Made by a program: the position numbers and the translations under genes. Below, one piece after another: positions 9,341-16,413 of a DNA stretch of 45,117 bases. This DNA comes from Bacillus sp. AFS006103 (GTDB lineage Bacteria > Bacillota > Bacilli > Bacillales > Cytobacillaceae), in NCBI GenBank assembly GCA_002559145.1, contig NTXX01000014.1, positions 51,636 through 96,752 of the forward strand, given 5' to 3'. Every line of letters starts with the position of its first letter. Positions within the stretch are counted from its first letter, which is position 1. The notes under the pieces were generated by a model. The model was given only the letters and a program-made list of their open reading frames with translations, searched no databases and had not been told where the DNA came from.

Positions 9341-10096
9341 TTGATTAAAGAAAAGCGTATTAAAAAAATACAAGAATATGTTTTAGAATATCATTCAGTC
9401 TCATTAGATGAATTAGTAAATGTGTTTGATGTATCTAAAAATACGATTAGACGTGATGTACAAGAGTTGGTCGATCGTGGTGAACTAAAAAAGGTGTATG
9501 GCGGGGTATCGGTCATTCATAAAAAACTAGAATCTTTTCAAGAGCGGAAAAGACGAAACCAAGAACAAAAAGGATCAATTGTGAAAAAAGCTGCAAGTTA
9601 CGTGGAAAATGGAGATATTATTTTCATCGATTCTGGGACGACTACTATTGAAATGTTTGAGTATTTAAAGGAAAAACACATAACCATTTTTACAAATAGT
9701 ATTGACTTTATTGTTCGTGCCTTTCCATTTGAACATTTAAATGTCATCTCGACTGGCGGGATGCTTGACCCTAAAACCAATTCGTTTGGCAACCCGCGAA
9801 ATCTTGATTTACTTAAAGATTACAATATAAAGAAAGCCTTTATGGCGTCAACGGGTATCTCACTTTCAAACGGTGTAACAAATGCATCTCCTTTAGAAAG
9901 TGAGTTAAAAAAGACTATTGTTCGCAGGAGCAGGGAGGTCTATTTATTGGTTGACCATGATAAATTTGATAAATGTGGTTTAATGACCTATTGCAGTTTA
10001 AATGAGATTGATTATCTTGTTACCGATAGGATTCCGAATGGGTTTTATCAAAAATATGCAAAGGAAAATGGCATACAACTTGTCATTGCCAATTAG
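9341..10096 (+). CDS. iolR: IolR-like DeoR family transcriptional repressor, copy 1
   Basis: DeoR-type repressor expected to bind operators of the inositol genes and to be released by an inositol intermediate (2-deoxy-5-keto-gluconate 6-phosphate for B. subtilis IolR). The 251-residue protein has an N-terminal winged helix-turn-helix with SLDELVNVFDVSKNTIRRDV, and a C-terminal DeoR sensor domain with the phosphate-binding motif FIDSGTTTIEMFEYL and later KKAFMASTGISLSNGVTN. These segments track the B. subtilis IolR protein closely. Start is TTG 9341 with AAAGGTGGTG at 9323-9332. A second, very similar gene follows 155 bases downstream. Each gene carries its own operator-like repeats. Confidence 0.85.
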   Translation: MIKEKRIKKIQEYVLEYHSVSLDELVNVFDVSKNTIRRDVQELVDRGELKKVYGGVSVIHKKLESFQERKRRNQEQKGSIVKKAASYVENGDIIFIDSGTTTIEMFEYLKEKHITIFTNSIDFIVRAFPFEHLNVISTGGMLDPKTNSFGNPRNLDLLKDYNIKKAFMASTGISLSNGVTNASPLESELKKTIVRRSREVYLLVDHDKFDKCGLMTYCSLNEIDYLVTDRIPNGFYQKYAKENGIQLVIAN

Positions 10097-10155
10097 AATT
10101 TATTATTCATGATATAACAAAGGAATTGTTTCATCCTTTTTTAAAAAAAGAAGCG

Positions 10156-10179
10156 AAGTTTTGGTTATTTGTTGGTAAT
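10156..10179 (-). promoter_or_regulatory. IolR-type operator upstream of the second iolR
   Basis: On the minus strand, ATTACCAACAAATAACCAAA carries two ACCAA units exactly 11 bp apart. It is the clearest minus-strand version of the array and aligns with 9267-9290. Autoregulation or cross-regulation by the two IolR paralogs is inferred. Confidence 0.65.
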
Positions 10180-10251
10180 ATATATGTATATATATTATAA
10201 TGTAATGTAAACGATAACAAAAAACTTATTGTTAGAACTAGGGTGAAATAA

Positions 10252-11007
10252 ATGATTAAGGAAAAGCGCATAAAAAAAATACAAGAATATGTTTTAGAAC
10301 ATCAATCAGCCTCATTAGACGAATTAATGGAAGTTTTTGATGTATCTAAAAATACCATAAGACGCGATGTGCAAGAATTAGTCGATCGTGGGGAACTGAA
10401 AAAGGTTTATGGTGGGGTATCGTCCATTCATAAAAAGCTTGAATCTTTTCAAGAAAGAAAAGTACGAAATCAAGAGCAAAAAGAATTAATTGCGAAAAAA
10501 GCCGCAAGTTTTGTGGAAGATGGGGATTTTATTTTCATCGATTCTGGGACAACGACAATTGAAATGTTTGAATATTTAAAGGAAAAACATTTGACTATTT
10601 TTACAAATAATATTGATTTAATTGTTTGTGCGATTCCATATGAAAACCTAAATGTCATCTCCATCGGAGGTATGCTTGAACGCAAAACTAGTTCGTTTGT
10701 GAACCCGCGAAATACTGATTTACTAAAGGATTATAATATTAAGAAAGCTTTTATGGCTTCTACGGGTATCTCACTATCAAACGGTGTAACGAATGCCTCA
10801 CCACTAGAAAGTGAATTAAAAAAGACCATTGTCAGCAGGAGTTCAGAGATCTATTTATTGGTAGACTACGATAAATTTGATAAATATGGTTTAATGACCT
10901 ATTGCGGTTTGGATGAGATTGATGTCATAGTTACCGATAAGGTTCCCAATGGTACGTATCAAGAATACGCTAAGAATCATGACATTCAACTTGTCCTTGC
11001 TAACTAG
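10252..11007 (+). CDS. iolR: IolR-like DeoR family transcriptional repressor, copy 2
   Basis: Tandem paralog of the gene at 9341, the same length (251 residues) and nearly identical over the helix-turn-helix (SKNTIRRDVQELVDRGELKK). The sensor motifs FIDSGTTTIEMFEYL and KKAFMASTGISLSNGVTN are unchanged. Differences cluster in the effector domain, for example ICAIPYENLNVISIGG in place of VRAFPFEHLNVISTGG, which could alter ligand or affinity. Start is ATG 10252, after the weak site AGGGTGAAA. The terminator at 11019-11066 follows. Which copy represses the island, or whether the two respond to different inositols, cannot be told from sequence. Confidence 0.85.
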   Translation: MIKEKRIKKIQEYVLEHQSASLDELMEVFDVSKNTIRRDVQELVDRGELKKVYGGVSSIHKKLESFQERKVRNQEQKELIAKKAASFVEDGDFIFIDSGTTTIEMFEYLKEKHLTIFTNNIDLIVCAIPYENLNVISIGGMLERKTSSFVNPRNTDLLKDYNIKKAFMASTGISLSNGVTNASPLESELKKTIVSRSSEIYLLVDYDKFDKYGLMTYCGLDEIDVIVTDKVPNGTYQEYAKNHDIQLVLAN

Positions 11008-11018
11008 GTATCTTGCTC

Positions 11019-11066
11019 AATCCCCCTCTTTGTTGGCTAATGCCAAGTATGGATGGGGATTTTTTA
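11019..11066 (+). terminator. Terminator after the second iolR
   Basis: AATCCCC (11019-11025) pairs with GGGGATT (11055-11061), enclosing an inner stem TTGGC/GCCAA (11033-11037 with 11042-11046), followed by a T run to 11065. Confidence 0.75.
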
Positions 11067-11138
11067 TGTTATTTTTTCTTAAAAAGTGATAAAAAAATAT
11101 TGATTGTTGGAACGATTCGTAATAGTATGTACTTATAG

Positions 11139-11178
11139 ATAACCAAAAGTTAACCAACACATGATTAAAATGTTGGTT
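11139..11178 (+). promoter_or_regulatory. IolR-type operator upstream of the iolH-like gene
   Basis: GATAACCAAAAGTTAACCAA (11139-11158) holds two AACCAA units 11 bp apart, matching the B. subtilis IolR direct repeat. The second unit also forms an inverted repeat, AACCAACA (11152-11159) with TGTTGGTT (11171-11178). Confidence 0.7.
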
Positions 11179-11192
11179 TTCTAATGAAAAAA

Positions 11193-11206
11193 TGGAAGCG
11201 CTTTGG
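11193..11206. promoter_or_regulatory. cre/LacI-type palindrome before the iolH-like gene
   Basis: TGGAAGCGCTTTGG has the AAGCGCTT core of CcpA and other LacI-family operators. It lies 27 bases before the chosen start. Catabolite control by CcpA is likely but not proven. Confidence 0.5.
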
Positions 11207-11232
11207 CCTACAAAAGAAAGGGGAGCATGAGA

Positions 11233-12096
11233 ATGCGTTTAGCATACGATCCGTCACATTATCGTGACAATACTAATTTAAAAGAGACTATCGATGCAGT
11301 TGCTAGATTAGGGTATGAATGGGTAGAGTTATCTCCACGTAAAGATTTTATTTGGTTTTATGAATATCCAAAGGTTGATAAGCAGCTGATAAAAGATTTA
11401 AAAAGATATTGTTCAGATGCCGGAGTTCAAATCTCGTCCGTACTTCCTGTTCAACAGTGGTCTTCACCAAACGAAGCAGATCGCCAAGCTGCAGTTAGAA
11501 ATTGGAAACGCTGTATTGAAATCACTTCTGAATTAGGAGTAGATTTAATGAACAGCGAATTTAGCGGAGACAAAAGTCGTCCACTAGAATGTGAGGCCGC
11601 CTTTGTAAAATCAATGGAGGAACTAATGCCGATTTTTGAAAAAGAAGGCATTAAACTAAATTTGCAATCTCATCCAAATGACTTTATTGAGTTGAACACA
11701 GAAGCCATTCGAATGATTCGTGCATTTGATAAGGATTGGATTAAATTAGTATATTCTGTACCACACGCTTTCTTTTATGATGATGGTATTGGCGATGTAG
11801 CCAAACACTTAGATGAAGCAGGAGATTTACTTGCGCATGTTTTAATTGCTGATACTCTTAATCATAAAGCTGCATTTGGCTTGCGATATATTATTAATCC
11901 CCCCAATGCAAACGTAACTATTCATCAGCATTTGAATCCTGGTGAAGGGGAAGTAAACTTTGATGCATTATATAAGAAATTAAGAGAAATGAGATTTGAT
12001 GGAATTGTAACTAATTCAGTATTCGCCTATCCTGATAGACCAGAGTGGTCAAATGAAGTTACGTTGAAATCCATTAGAGAAGGTTTGTATATTTAG
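11233..12096 (+). CDS. iolH: IolH-like sugar phosphate isomerase/epimerase (TIM barrel)
   Basis: Member of the xylose-isomerase-like/AP endonuclease 2 TIM barrel family, 287 residues. Segments such as [11 protein letters not shown] at the start, [24 protein letters not shown] in two adjoining parts (about 94-117), and [14 protein letters not shown] resemble IolH of B. subtilis, whose exact step is still uncertain. Start is ATG 11233, seven bases after AAAGGGGAG; the ATG at 11227 is too near, and a TTG at 11203 lies inside the operator. It has its own IolR-type operator (11139-11178) and terminator (12146-12186), so it is a single-gene unit. The alternative is a generic sugar epimerase; the neighbourhood favours an inositol role. 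Confidence 0.7.
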   Translation: MRLAYDPSHYRDNTNLKETIDAVARLGYEWVELSPRKDFIWFYEYPKVDKQLIKDLKRYCSDAGVQISSVLPVQQWSSPNEADRQAAVRNWKRCIEITSELGVDLMNSEFSGDKSRPLECEAAFVKSMEELMPIFEKEGIKLNLQSHPNDFIELNTEAIRMIRAFDKDWIKLVYSVPHAFFYDDGIGDVAKHLDEAGDLLAHVLIADTLNHKAAFGLRYIINPPNANVTIHQHLNPGEGEVNFDALYKKLREMRFDGIVTNSVFAYPDRPEWSNEVTLKSIREGLYI

Positions 12097-12145
12097 ACCT
12101 GTGGCATATCGTTTAGGATTTATTTGAAATACCGATTTAAAATAC

Positions 12146-12186
12146 AAAAGAGCCTTTTCTTATTGATTATGAGGAAAGGCTTTTTT
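12146..12186 (+). terminator. Terminator after the iolH-like gene
   Basis: GCCTTTTC (12152-12159) pairs with GGAAAGGC (12173-12180), with one T-G pair, around a 13-base loop. Flanking A (12146-12150) and six T (12181-12186) complete a rho-independent terminator. Confidence 0.8.
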
Positions 12187-12296
12187 AATTTATCCTTTTA
12201 CATTCGATATGCATGATAAAAAAATCAGCATGATAAATCTGTTTATCAAACTGTTTCAAGGAATTCCAATTATTTAAACTAAGATGAAATTATTGA

Positions 12297-12326
12297 TTGA
12301 ATCCCAAATTAATAATATGATATAAT
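12297..12326 (+). promoter_or_regulatory. Promoter of the tautomerase gene
   Basis: TTGAAT (12297-12302) and a perfect TATAAT (12321-12326) are 18 bases apart. The IolR-type repeats begin just downstream, where a bound repressor would block initiation. Confidence 0.6.
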
Positions 12327-12332
12327 CATAAT

Positions 12333-12366
12333 ATTACCAATATATACCCAATAAGTAACAAATAGT
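12333..12366 (+). promoter_or_regulatory. IolR-type operator, three phased units
   Basis: TTACCAA, TACCCAA and TAACAAA units follow each other at 11 and 10 bp, so all lie on one face of the helix. The array sits between the TATAAT at 12321 and the tautomerase start at 12401. Confidence 0.6.
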
Positions 12367-12400
12367 TGGTGTGATAATAAAAGAAATTGGAGGGAATCGA

Positions 12401-12790
12401 ATGCCGTTAATTAGATTTGATTTAATAGAAGGTCGTAATGAAAACGAGTTGAAACAATTATTAGATGTTTCTCATCAAGCAGTTGTAAAGGCTTTTGGTG
12501 TCCCTGAAAGAGATCGTTACCAGATCGTAACTCAGCATCCAGCAAATGAACTAATCATTGAAGACACGGGGTTAGGATTTGAAAGAAGCCGCAATGTAGT
12601 TATTGTAACGGTAACAAGCACCCAAAGAAGTGATAAGCAAAAGAAAGATTTTTATAAACTTTTAGTACAAGAGTTAGCAGAAAATTGCGGAATCGAACCA
12701 AATGATCTAATGGTTTCCATTGTTACGAATGGGGCAGCTGACTGGAGCTTTGGATTCGGCGAAGCTCAGTTTTTAACGGGTAAACTTTAA
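12401..12790 (+). CDS. Tautomerase superfamily protein, malonate semialdehyde decarboxylase-like
   Basis: A 129-residue protein of the tautomerase superfamily, in which the initiator Met is removed and Pro-1 does the chemistry. Its length and its path ([50 protein letters not shown]) follow the malonate semialdehyde decarboxylase of Pseudomonas pavonaceae as I recall it. Counting from Pro-1, Asp-37 and Arg-75 are kept, while position 73, an Arg in that enzyme, is Thr. Malonate semialdehyde is the product of IolJ and the substrate of IolA, so a decarboxylase here would give acetaldehyde instead of acetyl-CoA. Start is ATG 12401 after GGAGGG (12389-12394). The gene has its own promoter and IolR-type operator. 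A different tautomerase activity on an inositol-derived enol is the alternative. Confidence 0.8.
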   Translation: MPLIRFDLIEGRNENELKQLLDVSHQAVVKAFGVPERDRYQIVTQHPANELIIEDTGLGFERSRNVVIVTVTSTQRSDKQKKDFYKLLVQELAENCGIEPNDLMVSIVTNGAADWSFGFGEAQFLTGKL

Positions 12791-12821
12791 TCAAAACTTC
12801 CAAAATAATCTTAAAAAACAG

Positions 12822-12850
12822 TTGACTGAAAGCGTTTTTAGTATTAAGAT
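12822..12850 (+). promoter_or_regulatory. iolA operon promoter
   Basis: TTGACT (12822-12827) and TAAGAT (12845-12850) are separated by exactly 17 bases. A cre-like site overlaps the spacer, and IolR-type repeats start immediately downstream. Confidence 0.7.
12827..12840. promoter_or_regulatory. cre (CcpA) site within the iolA promoter
   Basis: TGAAAGCGTTTTTA matches the cre pattern with the AAAGCGTTTT core. Lying between the -35 and -10 boxes, it would block initiation when CcpA is bound. Inferred from pattern and position. Confidence 0.6.
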
Positions 12851-12890
12851 GTAATCAAATATAACCAAAAGATAACCAATATATCACAAA
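12851..12890 (+). promoter_or_regulatory. IolR-type operator array of the iolA operon
   Basis: AATCAAA, AACCAAAA, AACCAATA and CACAAAG units run from 12853 to about 12890 at 10 to 11 bp spacing, directly after the -10 box. It is the longest plus-strand array in the window and matches the B. subtilis IolR repeat WRAYCAADARD. Confidence 0.7.
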
Positions 12891-12991
12891 GAGTTCAGGG
12901 TGATTGACCAGTTTTATAAGTTTTCTTGGTGATCTTACATTTTAAAATACTCAAAAACTACAATGGATTTTTTCTAAAGGAGGAAGAAAAT

Positions 12992-14467
12992 ATGTCTAAA
13001 GTAATGGTTAAGGTCGAAAAATTAAAAAATTATATAAATGGTGAATGGGTCGAAAGTCAAACGACACAATTTGAGGATGTCTACGATCCAGCTAAAAAAG
13101 AAATTATTGCCCAGGTTCCTCTTTCAACAAAAGAAGAAGTTGATTATGCTGTAGAAGTAGCAGCAAAAGCTTTTGAAAAGTGGAAAAACGTACCTGTGCC
13201 AAAGCGGGCGAGAATCTTATTTGATTTCCACCAACTTTTACAAAAAAATAAAGAAGAATTAGCACGTATTATCACGATTGAAAATGGTAAGAACCTATCT
13301 GAAGCATTAGGTGAAGTAGGACGCGGAATTGAAAATGTGGAATTTGCTGCAGGAGCCCCTACACTAATGATGGGAGATTCGCTTGCTACCATTGCCACAG
13401 ATGTGGAGGTCACTAACTATCGTTACCCAATTGGTGTAGTTGGAGGGATTACACCATTTAACTTCCCAATGATGGTACCATGCTGGATGTTCCCAATGGC
13501 TATTGCTGTAGGTAATACATTCGTTCTCAAACCATCTGAAAGAACCCCATTATTAGCGCAAAAATTAGCGCAACTATTAGAAGAAGCAGGTCTTCCTAAA
13601 GGTGTCTTCAACATTGTTCACGGTGCACATGATGTTGTTAATGGTCTTTTAGATCACCCTGAAGTGAAAGCTATCTCCTTTGTTGGTTCAAAGCCTGTCG
13701 GAGAATATGTATATAAACGCGGAAGTCAAAACCTAAAACGTGTTCAAGCACTAACAGGTGCTAAAAACCATTCCGTCGTATTAAATGATGCTGATTTAGA
13801 ACTTGCTACAACAAACGTTATTGCTTCAGCCTTTGGTTCAGCTGGTGAACGTTGCATGGCTTGTTCTGTTGTCACAGTAGAAGAAGGAATTGCGGATGCA
13901 TTTCTTGATAGATTAATAGAAAAGGTAAAAGAAGTGAAAATCGGTCACGGCTTGGATGAAGGCGTATTCTTAGGTCCGGTTATACGCGAACAAAATCAGC
14001 AGCGTGCATTAGGTTATATTCAAAAGGGTATTGAAGAAGGGGCAACATTAGTATGTGATGGCCGGGAAAATGCACCAGAAGAAGGTTATTTTGTCGGACC
14101 AACTATTTTTGATGATGTAACAACCGATATGACCATCTGGAAAGATGAAATTTTTGCTCCAGTCCTATCCATTGTTCGTGTTAAAAACTTAAAAGAAGCG
14201 GTTGAAACTGCCAATCAATCCGAATTTGCAAATGGTGCATGTCTCTATACATCCAACGCTTCCGCCATTCGTTACTTCCGTGAAAATATTGATGCAGGTA
14301 TGCTTGGAATTAACTTAGGTGTACCAGCGCCAATGGCATTCTTCGCATTCTCAGGCTGGAAATCTTCCTTCTATGGAACATTACCTGCAAACGGAAAAGA
14401 CAGCGTTGATTTTTACACACGTAAAAAAGTAGTGACAGCTAATTATAAAGCTCCATCATTTGAATAA
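12992..14467 (+). CDS. iolA: Methylmalonate/malonate semialdehyde dehydrogenase (CoA-acylating)
   Basis: Last step of inositol breakdown: malonate semialdehyde plus CoA and NAD+ gives acetyl-CoA, CO2 and NADH. The 491-residue aldehyde dehydrogenase has the catalytic Cys at 288 in SAGERCMA, the [20 protein letters not shown] segment typical of the MmsA/IolA group, and the NAD-binding [12 protein letters not shown]. Start is ATG 12992 after AAAGGAGGAAG; the frame extends upstream without a suitable ribosome site. It leads the operon iolA-iolB-iolC-iolD-iolJ, preceded by promoter, cre and IolR-type array at 12822-12890. A 13-bp hairpin separates it from iolB and may set relative expression. Confidence 0.95.
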   Translation: MSKVMVKVEKLKNYINGEWVESQTTQFEDVYDPAKKEIIAQVPLSTKEEVDYAVEVAAKAFEKWKNVPVPKRARILFDFHQLLQKNKEELARIITIENGKNLSEALGEVGRGIENVEFAAGAPTLMMGDSLATIATDVEVTNYRYPIGVVGGITPFNFPMMVPCWMFPMAIAVGNTFVLKPSERTPLLAQKLAQLLEEAGLPKGVFNIVHGAHDVVNGLLDHPEVKAISFVGSKPVGEYVYKRGSQNLKRVQALTGAKNHSVVLNDADLELATTNVIASAFGSAGERCMACSVVTVEEGIADAFLDRLIEKVKEVKIGHGLDEGVFLGPVIREQNQQRALGYIQKGIEEGATLVCDGRENAPEEGYFVGPTIFDDVTTDMTIWKDEIFAPVLSIVRVKNLKEAVETANQSEFANGACLYTSNASAIRYFRENIDAGMLGINLGVPAPMAFFAFSGWKSSFYGTLPANGKDSVDFYTRKKVVTANYKAPSFE

Positions 14468-14489
14468 GTTTTTATGAATTATTATAATC

Positions 14490-14526
14490 GGCTATTATCC
14501 TGCTCAAGATCGCCAGGATAATAGCC
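14490..14526 (+). other. Intercistronic hairpin between iolA and iolB
   Basis: GGCTATTATCCTG (14490-14502) pairs perfectly with CAGGATAATAGCC (14514-14526) around an 11-base loop. No T tract follows, so it looks like an mRNA-stabilising or processing hairpin or a weak attenuator rather than a full terminator. Confidence 0.6.
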
Positions 14527-14563
14527 ATTACTAGAATTTTCATAAATAGGAGGAAACTACAAA

Positions 14564-15382
14564 GTGAGTAAATTGCTCCGAAAACCAAATCTTAAAGAAA
14601 CATCACCGGGTGTGACCATCGTCCATGAAGTAACGAGTGAAAATTCTTCATTAGAATATGTGGGATTTAAAGTAATTGACCTTAATCCAGGCAGTACATA
14701 TACAGAAAAACTAGCCAAAGCAGAATGCTGCATTGTCGCACTAACAGGGAAAATCAATGTATCCGATTATGAACAAGTATTTAAAAATATAGGTACTAGA
14801 GAAAGTGTTTTCGAAAAAAAACCAACAGATAGTGTTTACGTATCGAATGATCGTTCTTTTGAAGTGAAGGCTGTGAGTCAAGCTCGTGTCGCTCTTTGCT
14901 ACTCCCCATCTTTTAAACAATTGCCTACTAAGTTAATAAAAGCGGATGATAATGGAATTGAAAATAGAGGGAAGTATAGCAATAAGCGTTTAGTTCATAA
15001 TATCTTACCTGATTCTGACCCTTCTGCTAATAGTTTATTAGTGGTTGAAGTATTCACAGAAAGCGGAAATTGGTCAAGCTATCCTCCACATAAGCATGAC
15101 CAAGATAACTTGCCGAGTGAATCCTTTTTAGAAGAAAGCTACTACCATGAAATGAACCCGCAACAAGGATTTGTATTCCAGCGAGTCTATACAGATGACC
15201 GTTCACTGGATGAAACAATGGCCGTAGAGAATGGTGACGTCGTGTTAGTACCTGCCGGATATCATCCAGTTGGGGTTCCTGATGGTTATGAATCCTATTA
15301 CCTGAATGTAATGGCAGGTCCAACACGCATTTGGAAATTTCACAATGAGCCAGCACACGAGTGGATCCTAAACCGTAAATAA
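14564..15382 (+). CDS. iolB: 5-deoxy-glucuronate isomerase
   Basis: Converts 5-deoxy-D-glucuronate, the product of IolD, to 2-deoxy-5-keto-D-gluconate. The 272-residue bicupin protein opens with LLRKPNLKETSPGVTIVHEV and has the C-terminal cupin metal motif WSSYPPHKHDQD, in which both His residues and the Asp stand as in known IolB, followed by EESYYHEMNPQQGF. Start is GTG 14564, with AGGAGG at 14548-14553. It is the second gene of the operon, with iolC beginning 18 bases after its stop. Length and motif agree with the family throughout. Confidence 0.94.
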   Translation: MSKLLRKPNLKETSPGVTIVHEVTSENSSLEYVGFKVIDLNPGSTYTEKLAKAECCIVALTGKINVSDYEQVFKNIGTRESVFEKKPTDSVYVSNDRSFEVKAVSQARVALCYSPSFKQLPTKLIKADDNGIENRGKYSNKRLVHNILPDSDPSANSLLVVEVFTESGNWSSYPPHKHDQDNLPSESFLEESYYHEMNPQQGFVFQRVYTDDRSLDETMAVENGDVVLVPAGYHPVGVPDGYESYYLNVMAGPTRIWKFHNEPAHEWILNRK

Positions 15383-15400
15383 AGGAGATGTTATTAAAAA

Positions 15401-16399
15401 ATGAACATTCAATTTCATTCTGATAGAGAATTTGACCTTATTGCCATTGGCCGCGCATGCATGGATTTAAACGCGGTGGAATATAACCGTCCAATGGAAG
15501 AAACAATGACATTTAAAAAATATGTAGGCGGTTCACCAGCAAATATTGCGATTGGATCATCAAAGCTTGGACTAAAAACTGGATTTATCGGCAAGCTTGC
15601 CAATGACCAGCACGGACGTTTTATTGAGCAGTATATGCGTGGTGTTGGAGTGGATACATCCAACATGGTCGTTGATCAAGAGGGTCATAAGACAGGTTTA
15701 GCATTTACAGAGATTAAAAGTCCGGAAGAATGCAGCATTCTCATGTACCGTGATGAAGTAGCAGACTTGTATTTACAGCCATCTGAAGTAGATGAATATT
15801 ATATTAAAAAAGCAAAAGTTCTGCTTGTCTCCGGGACTGCTCTTGCCAAAAGCCCTTCCCGTGAAGCGGTGTTAAAAGCGATTCAACTAGCAAAGAAAAA
15901 TGACGTGAAAGTAGTATTCGAATTAGACTATCGCGGATATACATGGGCTTCACTTGAAGAAACATCTGTTTATTATACTCTAGTGGCACAGCAGGCAGAT
16001 ATTGTCGTTGGTACACGCGATGAATTTGATGTCATGGAAAATGTGACTGAAGGCAGCAACGCAGCAACCATCGAACAGTTGTTTAAGTATTCTCCAGAAT
16101 TAGTTGTGATCAAACATGGTGTAGAAGGGTCCTATGCCTATACAAAGTCAGGCGAAACGTTTAGAGGCCAGGCTTACTTAACAAAAGTACTAAAAACATT
16201 TGGCGCCGGTGACTCTTACGCTTCCGCTTTCTTATATGCGTTAATTACTGGTAAGGATATTGAAACAGCTCTAAGATTCGGCAGTGCATCAGCAGCAATC
16301 GTTGTGAGTAAACACAGTTCATCAGAAGCTATGCCAACCGTAGCAGAAATTGAACAACTAATTAAAGAAAGAGCTGAAAAGGCTGAACAATTAAGCTAG
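15401..16399 (+). CDS. iolC: 5-dehydro-2-deoxygluconokinase
   Basis: PfkB/ribokinase-family kinase that phosphorylates 2-deoxy-5-keto-D-gluconate; its product (DKGP) is both the aldolase substrate and, in B. subtilis, the inducer that releases IolR. The 332-residue protein has the PfkB signatures VGGSPANIAIGSSKLG (about 45-60) and TFGAGDSYASAFLYA (about 266-280), the second carrying the catalytic Asp and anion hole. Start is ATG 15401 after AAAGGAGATG. iolD begins 15 bases after its stop. Confidence 0.94.
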   Translation: MNIQFHSDREFDLIAIGRACMDLNAVEYNRPMEETMTFKKYVGGSPANIAIGSSKLGLKTGFIGKLANDQHGRFIEQYMRGVGVDTSNMVVDQEGHKTGLAFTEIKSPEECSILMYRDEVADLYLQPSEVDEYYIKKAKVLLVSGTALAKSPSREAVLKAIQLAKKNDVKVVFELDYRGYTWASLEETSVYYTLVAQQADIVVGTRDEFDVMENVTEGSNAATIEQLFKYSPELVVIKHGVEGSYAYTKSGETFRGQAYLTKVLKTFGAGDSYASAFLYALITGKDIETALRFGSASAAIVVSKHSSSEAMPTVAEIEQLIKERAEKAEQLS

Positions 16400-16413
16400 A
16401 GGTGAAAATAACC

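Larger units (their letters stand above)
12097..12400. other. Intergenic region with terminator, promoter and operator
   Basis: This 304-base stretch contains the terminator of the iolH-like gene (12146-12186) and the promoter plus operator array of the tautomerase gene (12297-12366). The rest is A/T-rich and holds no frame I can support. Confidence 0.6.

Noticed and set aside
12851..12890. CRISPR-like or tandem-repeat reading of the phased CAA units
   Set aside because: The units are 6 to 8 bases with 10 to 11 bp period and lie at a promoter, which fits a repressor array and not a CRISPR or microsatellite.
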